This document shows positions 9,657-18,259 of a stretch of 44,321 nt of DNA, in pieces. Under the pieces are notes generated by a model. The model saw only the letters and a list, made by a program, of their open reading frames with translations. It did not search any database and was not told the origin of the DNA. Every line of letters starts with the position of its first letter. Position 1 is the stretch's first letter. The translations under genes and the position numbers were made by a program. Source of the DNA: an uncultured Bacteroidales bacterium (GTDB taxonomy: Bacteria; Bacteroidota; Bacteroidia; Bacteroidales; Tenuifilaceae); assembly GCA_937926785.1 (NCBI GenBank), contig CALBBQ010000021.1, forward strand, positions 1 through 44,321, written 5' to 3'.

Positions 9657-11261
9657 ATGCCTTACAAGATACTATTAGCCAGTGGTAGCGAGAAACTTTC
9701 CCATGACATTCAACGAATCATGGGGCTGGCTGATGACGACTTTACCATAGACTTCATTTTTGATTCCGAAACCATCATAACAACCATAACCGGTTACAAC
9801 CCGGATATTATTCTTTACGATCTGCACTTTGCCAATCGTGCCGCAGCCGATGTACTCTCCATCATTAAGGCCGACCCGGCAACCGCCAATATTCCCATTC
9901 TGGCCATAGCCGATTTCCTGCAGCCAGAGTCCATCCAATCGCTTTTCCATGCCGGAGCCGATGATTTTATCGGGATACCCATAAATACACCAGAGTTGAT
10001 CCAGCGAACCATGGTTGGTATTCAGCGAGGACGAATGCTGAAAAAACTTAAAACCCTTTCAAATCAGTTCGATAGCATCACCACCGCCATCAGCCAAGCC
10101 GGAAACTCGGTTATCATCATAAATAGCAATGGTGAAATTAGCTGGGTAAATGAGGGTTTCAAACGGCTCTACGAGTGCTCGCTGGAAGAATTCCAGTCCA
10201 TTTTTGGCGATAATCTTTTTTCCGACCACATAAACCCAACCACTGCAAATGCTATTAAACGATGCGCCTCGGGTGAATATGTGGTTTACGATAGCAAGTG
10301 GGTTACACCTGATGGCAAAGAAAAGTTCATTCAAACTAGCCTAACACCAGTATTTGACGATTTACAGAACTTGAGCTACATGGTTGCCATTGAAATGGAC
10401 ATCACTGAGCTTAAAATGATTGAACGGGATTTGGCCGAAAAGAATGAACACCTACAAACCATTACCGAAAACCTGGAGCAGGCAAACAAAATACTTGAGG
10501 AGCAACAAAGCCAGATCCAACAACAAACCGAGCTTCTTGCCGAGGAAAAACAAAAAACCGAAGCCCTTCTGCTTAACATTCTCCCCCGCGAAGTAGCTAA
10601 TGCGTTGCAAAAAAAGGGAGCTTACAAGCCCAAGAAATTTAAGGAGGTTTCTGTAATGTTTGCCGACTTCGTGGGGTTCTCAAAAATTAGCGTGGCTTAC
10701 GAAAACATCGAGGAGTTTTTGGACGTACTTGGCAGCTACTTCCAGGCCTTTGACGAGATCGTGACACAAAGGTTCATAGAAAAGATCAAAACAATTGGCG
10801 ATTGCTACATGTGCGCTGGGGGGTTGCCGCGAACCAACTTTAGCCATCCGTTCGATACAGTTCTGGCAGCCCTGGAACTTCAGCGCTATGTGCAGATGAG
10901 GGCGCACGACGATAAGCTCAACAACCGACCGGTTTGGTCAATCCGGGTTGGCATTCATACCGGCAGTGTAATTGCAGGGGTAATAGGTAAACACAAGTTT
11001 GCCTACGACATCTGGGGCGACACGGTTAACGTTGCCAGCCGCATGGAAACCGCCTGCGAACCGGGTAAAATAAACATCTCCGAAACCACCTATTCCGTTA
11101 TCAAGGATTACTTTGTTTGCACACCACGAGGAAAAATTCCGGCAAAGAATATTGGCGAGATCAACATGTACTTTGTGGACCGAATCCGACCCGAATACTC
11201 TGAAGACGAAGCTGGTTTTATTCCTAATGCAGCTTTAAGAAAAGTGGTATCTTCTCTCTAA
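9657..11261 (+). CDS. Class III adenylate cyclase with degenerate receiver and PAS domains
   Basis: 534 residues and no membrane segment. Residues 1-125 have a receiver (CheY) fold, with ILYDLHF for the phospho-acceptor strand, but the N-terminal acidic pair (LLASGSE instead of VDD) and the conserved Lys (FIGIPIN instead of TKP) are missing, so it is probably a pseudo-receiver. A PAS domain spans ~137-250 (VIIINSNGEISWVNEGFKRLYECS), followed by a coiled coil. The cyclase domain spans ~315-515: metal-binding Asp337 (MFADFVGFS) and Asp382 (KTIGDCYM), base-selecting Lys378 and Asp451 (YDIWGD), and transition-state Asn458 and Arg462 (NVASRME). Lys and Asp at the selecting positions point to ATP and hence cAMP. 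Two genes away on the opposite strand lies an aspartase with a cyclic-nucleotide-binding-like domain. Confidence 0.92.
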   Translation: MPYKILLASGSEKLSHDIQRIMGLADDDFTIDFIFDSETIITTITGYNPDIILYDLHFANRAAADVLSIIKADPATANIPILAIADFLQPESIQSLFHAGADDFIGIPINTPELIQRTMVGIQRGRMLKKLKTLSNQFDSITTAISQAGNSVIIINSNGEISWVNEGFKRLYECSLEEFQSIFGDNLFSDHINPTTANAIKRCASGEYVVYDSKWVTPDGKEKFIQTSLTPVFDDLQNLSYMVAIEMDITELKMIERDLAEKNEHLQTITENLEQANKILEEQQSQIQQQTELLAEEKQKTEALLLNILPREVANALQKKGAYKPKKFKEVSVMFADFVGFSKISVAYENIEEFLDVLGSYFQAFDEIVTQRFIEKIKTIGDCYMCAGGLPRTNFSHPFDTVLAALELQRYVQMRAHDDKLNNRPVWSIRVGIHTGSVIAGVIGKHKFAYDIWGDTVNVASRMETACEPGKINISETTYSVIKDYFVCTPRGKIPAKNIGEINMYFVDRIRPEYSEDEAGFIPNAALRKVVSSL

Positions 11262-11264
11262 CTA

Positions 11265-11741
11265 TTATTTAGATGCATCGTTTACGTTGGTAAAACTGAA
11301 AGGAAGCAGGAATTTAATATCATCAACCCTGATTATCCTATTCTGCCCTACCATGTACAAGCTATACGGTTTATCAGAGATTTGCTGATACTCCAGCATA
11401 ACCTGCCTACAGGCCCCACAAGGTGAAATTGGATTTACGGTGAGCCCCTCAGCAGTTGAAGCTACTACTGCCATGGCCTTAATTGGCACACCCGGAAACC
11501 TTGCCCCTGCATAAAAGAGTGCTACGCGCTCAGCGCATAAGCCAGAGGGGTAAGCTCCATTCTCTTGGTTACTTCCCTGTATCACCTCTCCGTTACCCAA
11601 AAGCACTGCAGCCCCCACTCGAAAGTGAGAGTAGGGCGAATAGCTGGATGCCAGAGCATCTTTAGCCTGATCTATAAGCTTTCGTTCCCAATCCTGTAAA
11701 TCGTTGAAATCATCTATTTCAGTATAACTAATTGTTAACAT
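11265..11741 (-). CDS. cdd: Cytidine deaminase
   Basis: 158 residues, somewhat longer than the ~130-residue tetrameric family because of an N-terminal extension. It deaminates cytidine and deoxycytidine to uridine and deoxyuridine in pyrimidine salvage. The zinc site is complete: CAERVAL with the catalytic Glu, and PCGACRQ supplying two more Cys; the substrate-binding segment SPYSHFRVGAA is also present. It converges on the cyclase gene with a 3-nt gap and has its own promoter at 11780-11787. Confidence 0.96.
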   Translation of the reverse strand: MLTISYTEIDDFNDLQDWERKLIDQAKDALASSYSPYSHFRVGAAVLLGNGEVIQGSNQENGAYPSGLCAERVALFYAGARFPGVPIKAMAVVASTAEGLTVNPISPCGACRQVMLEYQQISDKPYSLYMVGQNRIIRVDDIKFLLPFSFTNVNDASK

Positions 11742-11779
11742 ACTTAGGACGATTAGGGTTTAAATGGGTTACGATTGCT

Positions 11780-11787
11780 CAAATGTA
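11780..11787 (-). promoter_or_regulatory. Bacteroidota -7 element for cdd
   Basis: On the minus strand this reads TACATTTG, an exact TAnnTTTG match, 38 nt before the cdd start at 11741. It separates cdd from aspA, which ends at 11811, so cdd can be expressed alone. Confidence 0.6.
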
Positions 11788-11810
11788 AGTATTTTTTATC
11801 AATGAGAGTT

Positions 11811-13670
11811 TTAGATATTGAGTTTTCTTGGTTTTACCATGTTCTCCGGAGCCAAAATGGTGTCGAGCTGCTCCTTGGTAAGCAAACCCTTTTCCAGTAC
11901 CAAATCGTAAACACTCCTATTGGTTACCAGTGCCTCCTTAGCCAATTGGCTGGAAGCCTCATAACCAATGTATGGGTTAAGCGCAGTTACAAGGCCAATG
12001 GAATTATGAACCATCTTTCTGCATCGCTCTTCGTTAGCTGTTATACCATCAATACAACGGTACTTGAGAGTGTTCATCCCATTCTTGAGCATTTCAATAG
12101 ACTCAAAAAGGCTTTGCACAATAACCGGTTCAAAGACATTCAGTTCCAGCTGTCCGCCTTCTGCGGCCAATGTAACGGTAAGGTCATTACCTATCACTTT
12201 AAAGGCAATCTGGTTTACCACTTCGGGTATAACAGGGTTAACCTTGCCGGGCATGATAGAAGAGCCGGGCTGCATGGGAGGCAAGTTAATTTCGTTTAAG
12301 CCGGTGCGTGGCCCCGATGAGAGCAAACGTAAATCGTTAGATATCTTTGACAGCTTAACCGCTAACCGTTTCACCGCCGATGAGTACATTACAAAGGCAC
12401 CCGTATCCTGTGTAGCCTCAACAAGGTTGGCAGCCAGTACAAGCTCCAAACCGGTAATACGCCTTAAATGCTTCAACACCTTCTCAGGATAATCGGGGTC
12501 GGAGTTTATGCCGGTGCCAATGGCTGTTGCTCCCATGTTAATCTCAAGGAACAACCGTACGTTTTGGTTCAACCTTTCAACTTCTTCCGATAATGTAACC
12601 GCATAGGCCTCAAACTCCTGACCAAGGGTCATCGGAACTGCATCCTGAAGCTGGGTTCTACCCATCTTGATAACATGAGCAAACTCCTGTGCTTTTGCCC
12701 GGAACGACTCGATAAGTGATTCCAAAACCTTCACCAATTTGAGGTTTGACTTGTACAAGGCGATTTTAACCGCTGTAGGATAGGCATCGTTGGTTGATTG
12801 GGACATGTTAACATGGTTCAAAGGATGGCAGAACTGGTACTGGCCCTTGGTATGGCCAAGTATCTCTAGCGCTCTGTTAGCTATAACCTCGTTTGCATTC
12901 ATGTTGGTAGATGTCCCCGCTCCTCCCTGAATCATATCAACAACAAACTGGTTATGGAATCGGCCATTGGTGACTTCGACGCAGGCGGTTACAATGGCAT
13001 CTTTCACTTGCTTGTCGAGCAAGCCCAGCTCATAGTTAGCCTCAGCGGCAGCCTGCTTCACCATGGCCAAGGCGTCAATCAGATCGGGGTAGAAATTCAG
13101 GGTAACTCCTGAGATGTTAAAGTTCTCAAGCGCTCGGAGGGTTTGAATACCATAGTAGTATTCAGCAGGAACCTCGCGCTCGCCGAGCAGGTCGTGCTCA
13201 AGTCTTGTAGAACCCGATTCGTACTGGCTGGCAGGGTTTATAACCCGGTTATTAGCATGGCGCATACGCCTGTACATCACCCGAGTGATGTTGGTTAACA
13301 CCTTAAGCGCTATGGCAGGGTTGCCGTTAAGGTCCTCCACCCTTAGCAGCAAAACCCGGGTTGGAACCAGTGCTCTGGCCGAAGTGGAGTGAGTTGAATC
13401 GGACGACCAGATTCCTTCACCCAAAAAGTCGCCTTTGCCAAAGTAGGTTAGCTTCAGTTCCACCCCAAACGGGTTGCTCTTGAACAGCTCCACATGACCC
13501 TCGTATATAACCATTATACCCTCGCGCTTCCCATTCTCCATGAACAGAAGGCTACCCTCTGCAAATTCTTTTTCAACTATGCCTTTAGCCAACGTTTCCA
13601 GTTCCTTTTCCGTCAAACCACGGAATAACTCTATATTGCTCAAAAATTCGATATAGTCTCTTTTAATCAT
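11811..13670 (-). CDS. aspA: Aspartate ammonia-lyase with N-terminal cyclic-nucleotide-binding-like domain
   Basis: 619 residues against ~470-480 for a plain aspartase. Residues ~150-619 are the fumarase/aspartase fold with the catalytic loop [11 protein letters not shown] at 469-479 (Ser470/Ser471), STNDAYPTA and the following [15 protein letters not shown], which fits aspartase better than fumarase C. It converts L-aspartate to fumarate and ammonia, feeding fumarate respiration in anaerobes. The extra N-terminal ~135 residues form a Crp-type sensor: [36 protein letters not shown], and a cassette [19 protein letters not shown]. Glu85 of the cAMP cassette is kept, but the position of the phosphate-binding Arg (Arg82 of E. 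coli CRP) appears to be His94, so ligand binding is uncertain. No HTH is present, so the domain would act on the enzyme itself. A full -33/-7 promoter precedes it. Confidence 0.93.
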   Translation of the reverse strand: MIKRDYIEFLSNIELFRGLTEKELETLAKGIVEKEFAEGSLLFMENGKREGIMVIYEGHVELFKSNPFGVELKLTYFGKGDFLGEGIWSSDSTHSTSARALVPTRVLLLRVEDLNGNPAIALKVLTNITRVMYRRMRHANNRVINPASQYESGSTRLEHDLLGEREVPAEYYYGIQTLRALENFNISGVTLNFYPDLIDALAMVKQAAAEANYELGLLDKQVKDAIVTACVEVTNGRFHNQFVVDMIQGGAGTSTNMNANEVIANRALEILGHTKGQYQFCHPLNHVNMSQSTNDAYPTAVKIALYKSNLKLVKVLESLIESFRAKAQEFAHVIKMGRTQLQDAVPMTLGQEFEAYAVTLSEEVERLNQNVRLFLEINMGATAIGTGINSDPDYPEKVLKHLRRITGLELVLAANLVEATQDTGAFVMYSSAVKRLAVKLSKISNDLRLLSSGPRTGLNEINLPPMQPGSSIMPGKVNPVIPEVVNQIAFKVIGNDLTVTLAAEGGQLELNVFEPVIVQSLFESIEMLKNGMNTLKYRCIDGITANEERCRKMVHNSIGLVTALNPYIGYEASSQLAKEALVTNRSVYDLVLEKGLLTKEQLDTILAPENMVKPRKLNI

Positions 13671-13700
13671 AACTCATAGATTTTGGTAATTATTGGTAAC

Positions 13701-13734
13701 GCAAAACTAACCACCAGTTTACTTCAGTAACAAA
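13701..13734 (-). promoter_or_regulatory. Complete Bacteroidota promoter for aspA (-33 and -7)
   Basis: Reading the minus strand: TTTG at 13734-13731, a 21-bp spacer, then TAGTTTTGC at 13709-13701. Both elements match the Bacteroidota consensus and the spacing. Transcription would begin near 13695, about 25 nt before the aspA start codon. Confidence 0.75.
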
Positions 13735-13774
13735 AATAAAGGTAATACTTTTCCCCCTTTTACCATAGTTTAAC

Positions 13775-13806
13775 AAAAAAGGTGTTGCCCTTGCATGGAC
13801 AACACC
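13775..13806 (-). terminator. Intrinsic terminator after the trypsin-fold gene
   Basis: On the minus strand GGTGTTG, a 12-nt loop and CAACACC form a 7-bp stem followed by six T. It starts 22 nt after the stop codon of the minus-strand gene at 13828 and isolates that gene from aspA. Confidence 0.85.
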
Positions 13807-13827
13807 TAATAACCCATGAAAAAAACA

Positions 13828-14679
13828 CTACTCTCGGTTGGTCTTTAATTCAACCTCCTGAAGGGCACCCAACACCTCAGGCTTATCAATTATTGCCTTC
13901 TCATTGAAGTATGTTATGATATGATCCAGCATAACAGCCTGCGATGTTCCATTGGCGGTGTGTTTGTAGATGTTGTTTGCCAACAGCTTAATTTGATTCT
14001 GGTTAGCAATTAGAACCTGGATGGGGTCAATGTCGCCTAGCATAAATCGATTTTCTATTTTTCTTAGCTCCTCGAGGTTTGTATTGATATAGCTCATCAA
14101 GTCCTGATACGATTTTGCTGCAGGAGTTTTCCTGCGCGATACAATGGCCACCACTTGCATGGTTTGTGGATCAATAACAGGCGAACCACTGTTCCCATAA
14201 CAGGTAATGCTATCTATTTGAAGATATCGAACCCCCTGCTTGTTGGCATAAGCCGATGAGATAATTCCGGTTTTAATTGCAAGATTTTGAATGTTCCCAT
14301 CAAACCCTAAAACTGCAACAGACATGCCAATTGGATAGTTCCAACGCTCACATAGAGTTAGGCCGGGAATGCTTTCAAATTCTGGAAAGTCGATATTAAA
14401 AACAGCATAGTCGGCCTGGTTATTAGTAAAACCAACCCGGAGATCTTCGATAAACTCTTTATAATCTACCCTCAGTGTTGCTTTTGGCGTGTTTGCGTCG
14501 GCCTCTACAAATCGAATTTCAACCTTATGGGCACCTTTAACGTAGAAAGCCTGCTCGCAGGTAACCAATGACTTGTTAATTTTGAATCCGGTAAGGGTAT
14601 CAACGAGTACCCCGTGACCGTTGTAAAAGTTCAAGCAGCAAACCGATGCCGAACAATGTTCCCAAACCTTACTGAACAT
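13828..14679 (-). CDS. Trypsin-fold protein lacking the catalytic His (probable pseudoprotease)
   Basis: 283 residues, no signal peptide. The protein has the double-barrel trypsin/HtrA-like pattern: GHGVLVD early, an Asp-containing strand (Asp90 in NQADYAVFNI), and CYGNSGSPVID with Ser164 in the position of the catalytic serine. At the place where HtrA-type proteases have T-N-A-H, this protein reads TCEQ (residues 40-43), so the catalytic His appears to be Gln43. The C-terminal ~100 residues are helical and unrecognised. It follows a tiny membrane protein gene by 11 nt and both diverge from the STAND-like NTPase gene. It may act as a binding or sensing module rather than a protease. The fold call is good; the function is unknown. 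Confidence 0.75.
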   Translation of the reverse strand: MFSKVWEHCSASVCCLNFYNGHGVLVDTLTGFKINKSLVTCEQAFYVKGAHKVEIRFVEADANTPKATLRVDYKEFIEDLRVGFTNNQADYAVFNIDFPEFESIPGLTLCERWNYPIGMSVAVLGFDGNIQNLAIKTGIISSAYANKQGVRYLQIDSITCYGNSGSPVIDPQTMQVVAIVSRRKTPAAKSYQDLMSYINTNLEELRKIENRFMLGDIDPIQVLIANQNQIKLLANNIYKHTANGTSQAVMLDHIITYFNEKAIIDKPEVLGALQEVELKTNRE

Positions 14680-14690
14680 GGCTATATGGT

Positions 14691-14801
14691 TTAATGTAGG
14701 TTAATAGTTTTCACCAGTGTTAAAATGAAGATTAGGGTTACTATAAAAAATATTAAGTAAACCCCAACGTCAACTTTATATTTTCTAAATAATCGGTTCA
14801 T
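14691..14801 (-). CDS. Tiny single-pass membrane protein (36 residues)
   Basis: The ATG at 14801 opens a 36-residue ORF: a basic start (MNRLFRKYK) followed by a long hydrophobic helix (VGVYLIFFIVTLIFILTLV) and a short polar tail. It lies 11 nt upstream of the trypsin-fold gene on the same strand and has a purine-rich GAGG just before the ATG and a -7 element at 14825-14832. The frame is open further upstream to 14951, but that longer version would overlap the promoter of the divergent gene and is less likely. It may anchor or accompany the pseudoprotease; I do not recognise a family. Confidence 0.5.
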   Translation of the reverse strand: MNRLFRKYKVDVGVYLIFFIVTLIFILTLVKTINLH

Positions 14802-14824
14802 ACCTCTACTCAATTGGTACCGCT

Positions 14825-14832
14825 CAAATATA
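14825..14832 (-). promoter_or_regulatory. -7 element for the tiny membrane protein/trypsin-fold operon
   Basis: Reads TATATTTG on the minus strand, an exact TAnnTTTG match 23 nt before the ATG at 14801. A TTTG is present upstream at 14861-14864, but its 28-bp spacing is too long to count as the usual -33. Confidence 0.5.
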
Positions 14833-14926
14833 CGGTAGTAATGTAATGATAATGATGTGTCAAACTTGTCAAGTTTTTTCTTCCGGTTCAATTTACACCA
14901 AGGGTCAAAATATGTTGAAAAAGGCT

Positions 14927-14934
14927 TAATTTTG
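14927..14934 (+). promoter_or_regulatory. -7 element for the STAND-like NTPase gene
   Basis: TAATTTTG matches TAnnTTTG, 21 nt before the chosen ATG at 14956. It supports that start over the upstream in-frame ATG at 14857, which would precede the promoter. Confidence 0.5.
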
Positions 14935-14955
14935 ATACATAAGATTTGCAACCCG

Positions 14956-17439
14956 ATGGATTTCCAAAAAAGACTAATTGAGGATGTTGAGAAAAGATTT
15001 GGCAGACAGATACGCTATCAGCGCGATTGTCAAGCTCTGTCGGCTCACGTTTTTGAGCAAATTCATCAATATATCAGTCCTGCTACACTAAGAAGGCTTT
15101 TTGGGTTTCTTGTTACGAATTCTAAACCATCGCGTGTCACACTTGATATATTGTCAAAGTATCTGGGATACCAGCACTGGAGCGCATATGTTGAGGCGCA
15201 AATAGCAAACTCTTCCAGCCCAACTGTCATCAATAGGGTGGCACTCAGAGATTTGCTTATTACAAAATCTGAGGAAATAAATCAGCATAGCATAAAGAAT
15301 ATCCACATTAAGTCAGGTATTCCCTTTGAACTAACCATCAGCAGACCTGGTGTTGAGGCCCTTCTGAACCAATTCGCAGAATCCACGAAAACAGGTTTGG
15401 CAATTATTGCCCCTGGCGGTTACGGAAAATCAACATTGATTGCGCATTGGTGCATAAACCAAGGCAAAAAGAATCCCGATCAAATTGTATTCATTCTTCC
15501 GGCTTCCCGTTTAGAACTGTTTGCCCAAACTGAGCTAACCATTGATGAATGGATTTGGGAACAAGTTGGTATTAGTAACTTCACATCACCGAATTTGAAC
15601 GAGGAGCTGGTTGCCCTCAACTTAAGAATCATATTTATTTTTGAGGCGCTAGACGAAGTCCGCCTTGGAGGAATCAAGCTTGAAAAAATTCTGAAAGGGA
15701 TAAACGAGCTAACCGGCGAATTCTCTAAAACCAGCATTCTCAAGCTGATCATCACCTCACGTGGTGTTACATGGAAATCGCTCCAGAACTATATTTCCGA
15801 TTCCAACTCGTGGATGAATATTGACAGCAACAACTTCAACTCCGATGGTGCCAACATACCCCCACTCTCGCTCGATGAGATCCAAAGCATACTGGATGCA
15901 ACAATCAACAGTCAGCACAAGGAGCGTTTGCTAATTTTTGAGCTACCCGCTCAGCTCCGCCAAACCCTGTCCTACCCCTTTTTCCTTCAGCTTTTTGTAA
16001 AAAGCTATTCCCCTGAAAGCATCAGCCTTCTGTCAGATCCACTGAACATTATCAATGAGTTCTTTCGAAAAAAGCTATACGAAACCATAACTGCTGATGA
16101 GAAAGTTGATATATTGAACTTCATATCAAGCTATTGGTGGGAAAGAAACTATGTACCCACAAAGCAAGAAATCAAAAAACAGTTCCCCATTCACCTCAAA
16201 ACGGCGGGTGCTTATCACGATGCCTACATGGACATACTGTCGTTTGGCATCATTCAAGAGGAGAAAAGATTCACCACCTCTTTGGGTTATGACACTTATG
16301 TTAGCATTTCAAATGCCAGGTTCACAATTTACCTTTTAGCACAGAACCTGATAAAGAAGTTTGATTTTACTGAACAGCTAATCCTGTGGCTTTCAGAAAA
16401 TGCATCGCAACACGAATACTACGTAATGCTTTTGAGCACAATTTACAACCTGGCTTTTACAGAAAAGGAAATAGCATTTTTGGTTAAGCTTGCCGACCTT
16501 ACGACCTCCCTCTCTGAACCCGATCAACTTATTCAAACCATACATATATGTTTTAGAAATGATGAATCAATGATTAAAGAGTTGGCCCCTCATTTCCTTA
16601 ACAGCTCCTCTATGTCAAAACACCTCATACTTGACAATACTGATTATAACGCCATAACAACCTCCTTCAGAAAAATTATTGCCTACACACCAATAGCAAC
16701 CCAAGATAGTGCGTACGCAAACCTCATCAACGCATATAGCCTCCTTATTTCATTGGAGATAAGTAAGATTAAACGCTCTGCCTTGAGTATTCCGCCATCA
16801 GCTGAAGGTAATTATCCTCAACACATTGCTGCCATGTGGCACATCATACGCTGCATTACCGATGCAGAGGGTGAACTATCGGGTAACATCCAGAGCATAG
16901 TAAACCATTACAATGCCATTGAAACCCAAAAAGGAAGGTTCGATTTCAGGGAAGCACTGCTTCCCATTGTTCTGCTTGATAATGCTTTCAATCCCTTGCT
17001 CAGAATCTACGATGAACCGCTCGACGTTTCGGTGCATCAAAAAGCCCTTGATTCTATTGTTAGAAATTACCTGGCTATAAGGTCTAAACGAGAGCCTCTC
17101 AAGCCTGGTGACCACAACATGCTACTGCAAAACTATACCCAGCTTAGCCCTTTGAGAAGCAACTTGGGCTTTGTGCTTGGCGAAATCACAAGGGCGCTCT
17201 CCAATTTTTACGCAAACGATCTTGAGCTAGCCCATAGGTGTATTCGAAATGCAATTGAACTTTGCGGGGTTTCGCAGTACAGGTTACCGGAAATGGTGCT
17301 TATGAAAATATTTGGGCAAACCCTTATCCGATTTGGCGAAAAAGAACATGGAACTAATTTTGTTGGCTATGCCAACACCCTCCGGGAGAGCTCAGGAATC
17401 AGCTCAGTTACCCATTTGTTTCAGAATGGTACTTTATGA
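14956..17439 (+). CDS. NACHT/STAND-like P-loop NTPase with N-terminal putative DNA-binding-like module
   Basis: With the ATG at 14956 the product is 827 residues. Residues 1-80 are a small helical module (SPATLRRLFGF...RVTLDILSKYLGYQHWSAYVEA) that I recognise as recurrent at the N-terminus of Bacteroidota signalling proteins and that resembles a helix-turn-helix; this is pattern memory. An NTPase domain follows: Walker A GGYGKST at 154-160, Walker B-like IIFIFEALDEV with Asp233/Glu234, and a sensor-like LKLIITSRG. The C-terminal ~450 residues are helical without a clear repeat. Such ATPases act as ligand-triggered switches in signalling and phage defence. It is divergent from a tiny membrane protein and pseudoprotease, and its 3' end overlaps the convergent kinase gene by 32 nt. 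No effector domain was identified. Confidence 0.72.
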   Translation: MDFQKRLIEDVEKRFGRQIRYQRDCQALSAHVFEQIHQYISPATLRRLFGFLVTNSKPSRVTLDILSKYLGYQHWSAYVEAQIANSSSPTVINRVALRDLLITKSEEINQHSIKNIHIKSGIPFELTISRPGVEALLNQFAESTKTGLAIIAPGGYGKSTLIAHWCINQGKKNPDQIVFILPASRLELFAQTELTIDEWIWEQVGISNFTSPNLNEELVALNLRIIFIFEALDEVRLGGIKLEKILKGINELTGEFSKTSILKLIITSRGVTWKSLQNYISDSNSWMNIDSNNFNSDGANIPPLSLDEIQSILDATINSQHKERLLIFELPAQLRQTLSYPFFLQLFVKSYSPESISLLSDPLNIINEFFRKKLYETITADEKVDILNFISSYWWERNYVPTKQEIKKQFPIHLKTAGAYHDAYMDILSFGIIQEEKRFTTSLGYDTYVSISNARFTIYLLAQNLIKKFDFTEQLILWLSENASQHEYYVMLLSTIYNLAFTEKEIAFLVKLADLTTSLSEPDQLIQTIHICFRNDESMIKELAPHFLNSSSMSKHLILDNTDYNAITTSFRKIIAYTPIATQDSAYANLINAYSLLISLEISKIKRSALSIPPSAEGNYPQHIAAMWHIIRCITDAEGELSGNIQSIVNHYNAIETQKGRFDFREALLPIVLLDNAFNPLLRIYDEPLDVSVHQKALDSIVRNYLAIRSKREPLKPGDHNMLLQNYTQLSPLRSNLGFVLGEITRALSNFYANDLELAHRCIRNAIELCGVSQYRLPEMVLMKIFGQTLIRFGEKEHGTNFVGYANTLRESSGISSVTHLFQNGTL

Positions 17440-18256
17440 GTTCCTCAATCGGATACCGAAGATATCGGGCCACTTTAAATCCCAATTCCTGACCTATCCT
17501 ATCGAGCACATTACTAAAAACACAACCCACCGAGCCGGTAACCCCTATGGGTAAATCCCTTAAATTTTGGAATACCGACAGGTGGAAGTGGTACATGGAA
17601 CGAAAAGCCTCCTCCACAATGGAGTAGACTGAAGGATTACCAATGTTTTCCGAAATAAAAGGCACAAAAGAAGCCAGGTAGGCTGAAGGACGTGGAGCAC
17701 TGTACACCATATTCAGTATATGACTGAGCTCTACGTTGTACTGGTTAGCCAGCTTTTTAGCAATTGTGTCATCAAGATGGTTGTACAGATAAGCTCTCAA
17801 GAGCAGCCTACCCATGTAGGCACCACTACCCTCGTCGCCTAAAATGAAACCTAACGAAGGGGTACGACTTGTAAGCGAAGAACCATCGTAGTAGGAAATG
17901 TTTGAACCGGTGCCCAAAATAATTACTATGCCGGGCATATTTCCAAATAAGGCGCGTGCAGCTCCAAGTGCATCGGATACGGCCTGAATCTTGGCATTGC
18001 AAAAGAATAAGCTTAGGTACCTTGTAACATCCTGACCACGCTCATGGACTCCACAACCAGAACCGTAAAAGAAAACATGAGAAACCCTTGCAGCATTAAA
18101 AACTGAAGGAAAATTTTGGTTCAAAGCTCCTAAAAAGTCTTCCTGCTTGTTGAAGTAGGGACTAAGCCCTATTGTCTCGAACCTCCCAACTGTTTCTTTA
18201 CCATCAACCAAACGCCAGTCGGTTTTTGTGGCTCCACTATCAGCAATAACAATCAT
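17408..18256 (-). CDS. N-acetylglucosamine kinase-like protein (BadF/BadG/BcrA/BcrD ATPase family)
   Basis: 282 residues of the ASKHA sugar-kinase fold. The phosphate-1 loop is DSGATKTDWRLVDG at the N-terminus, phosphate-2 is IILGTGSN near residue 117, and GFILGDEGSGAYMGR marks the family that includes N-acetylglucosamine kinase. It probably phosphorylates an amino sugar from the medium or from cell-wall turnover; the substrate is inferred. The start codon lies 3 nt after the stop of the peptide-binding lipoprotein gene on the same strand, so the two form an operon, which suggests a link to murein fragment salvage. The 3' end overlaps the convergent NTPase gene. Confidence 0.85.
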   Translation of the reverse strand: MIVIADSGATKTDWRLVDGKETVGRFETIGLSPYFNKQEDFLGALNQNFPSVFNAARVSHVFFYGSGCGVHERGQDVTRYLSLFFCNAKIQAVSDALGAARALFGNMPGIVIILGTGSNISYYDGSSLTSRTPSLGFILGDEGSGAYMGRLLLRAYLYNHLDDTIAKKLANQYNVELSHILNMVYSAPRPSAYLASFVPFISENIGNPSVYSIVEEAFRSMYHFHLSVFQNLRDLPIGVTGSVGCVFSNVLDRIGQELGFKVARYLRYPIEELIKYHSETNG

Positions 18257-18259
18257 AAT

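Noticed and set aside
14802..14951. Longer version (86 residues) of the tiny membrane protein
   Set aside because: The extra N-terminus is rich in Lys and aromatic residues without signal features, overlaps the -7 elements of both divergent promoters, and would require a transcript start inside the opposite gene's leader. The 36-residue version fits the promoter at 14825-14832.
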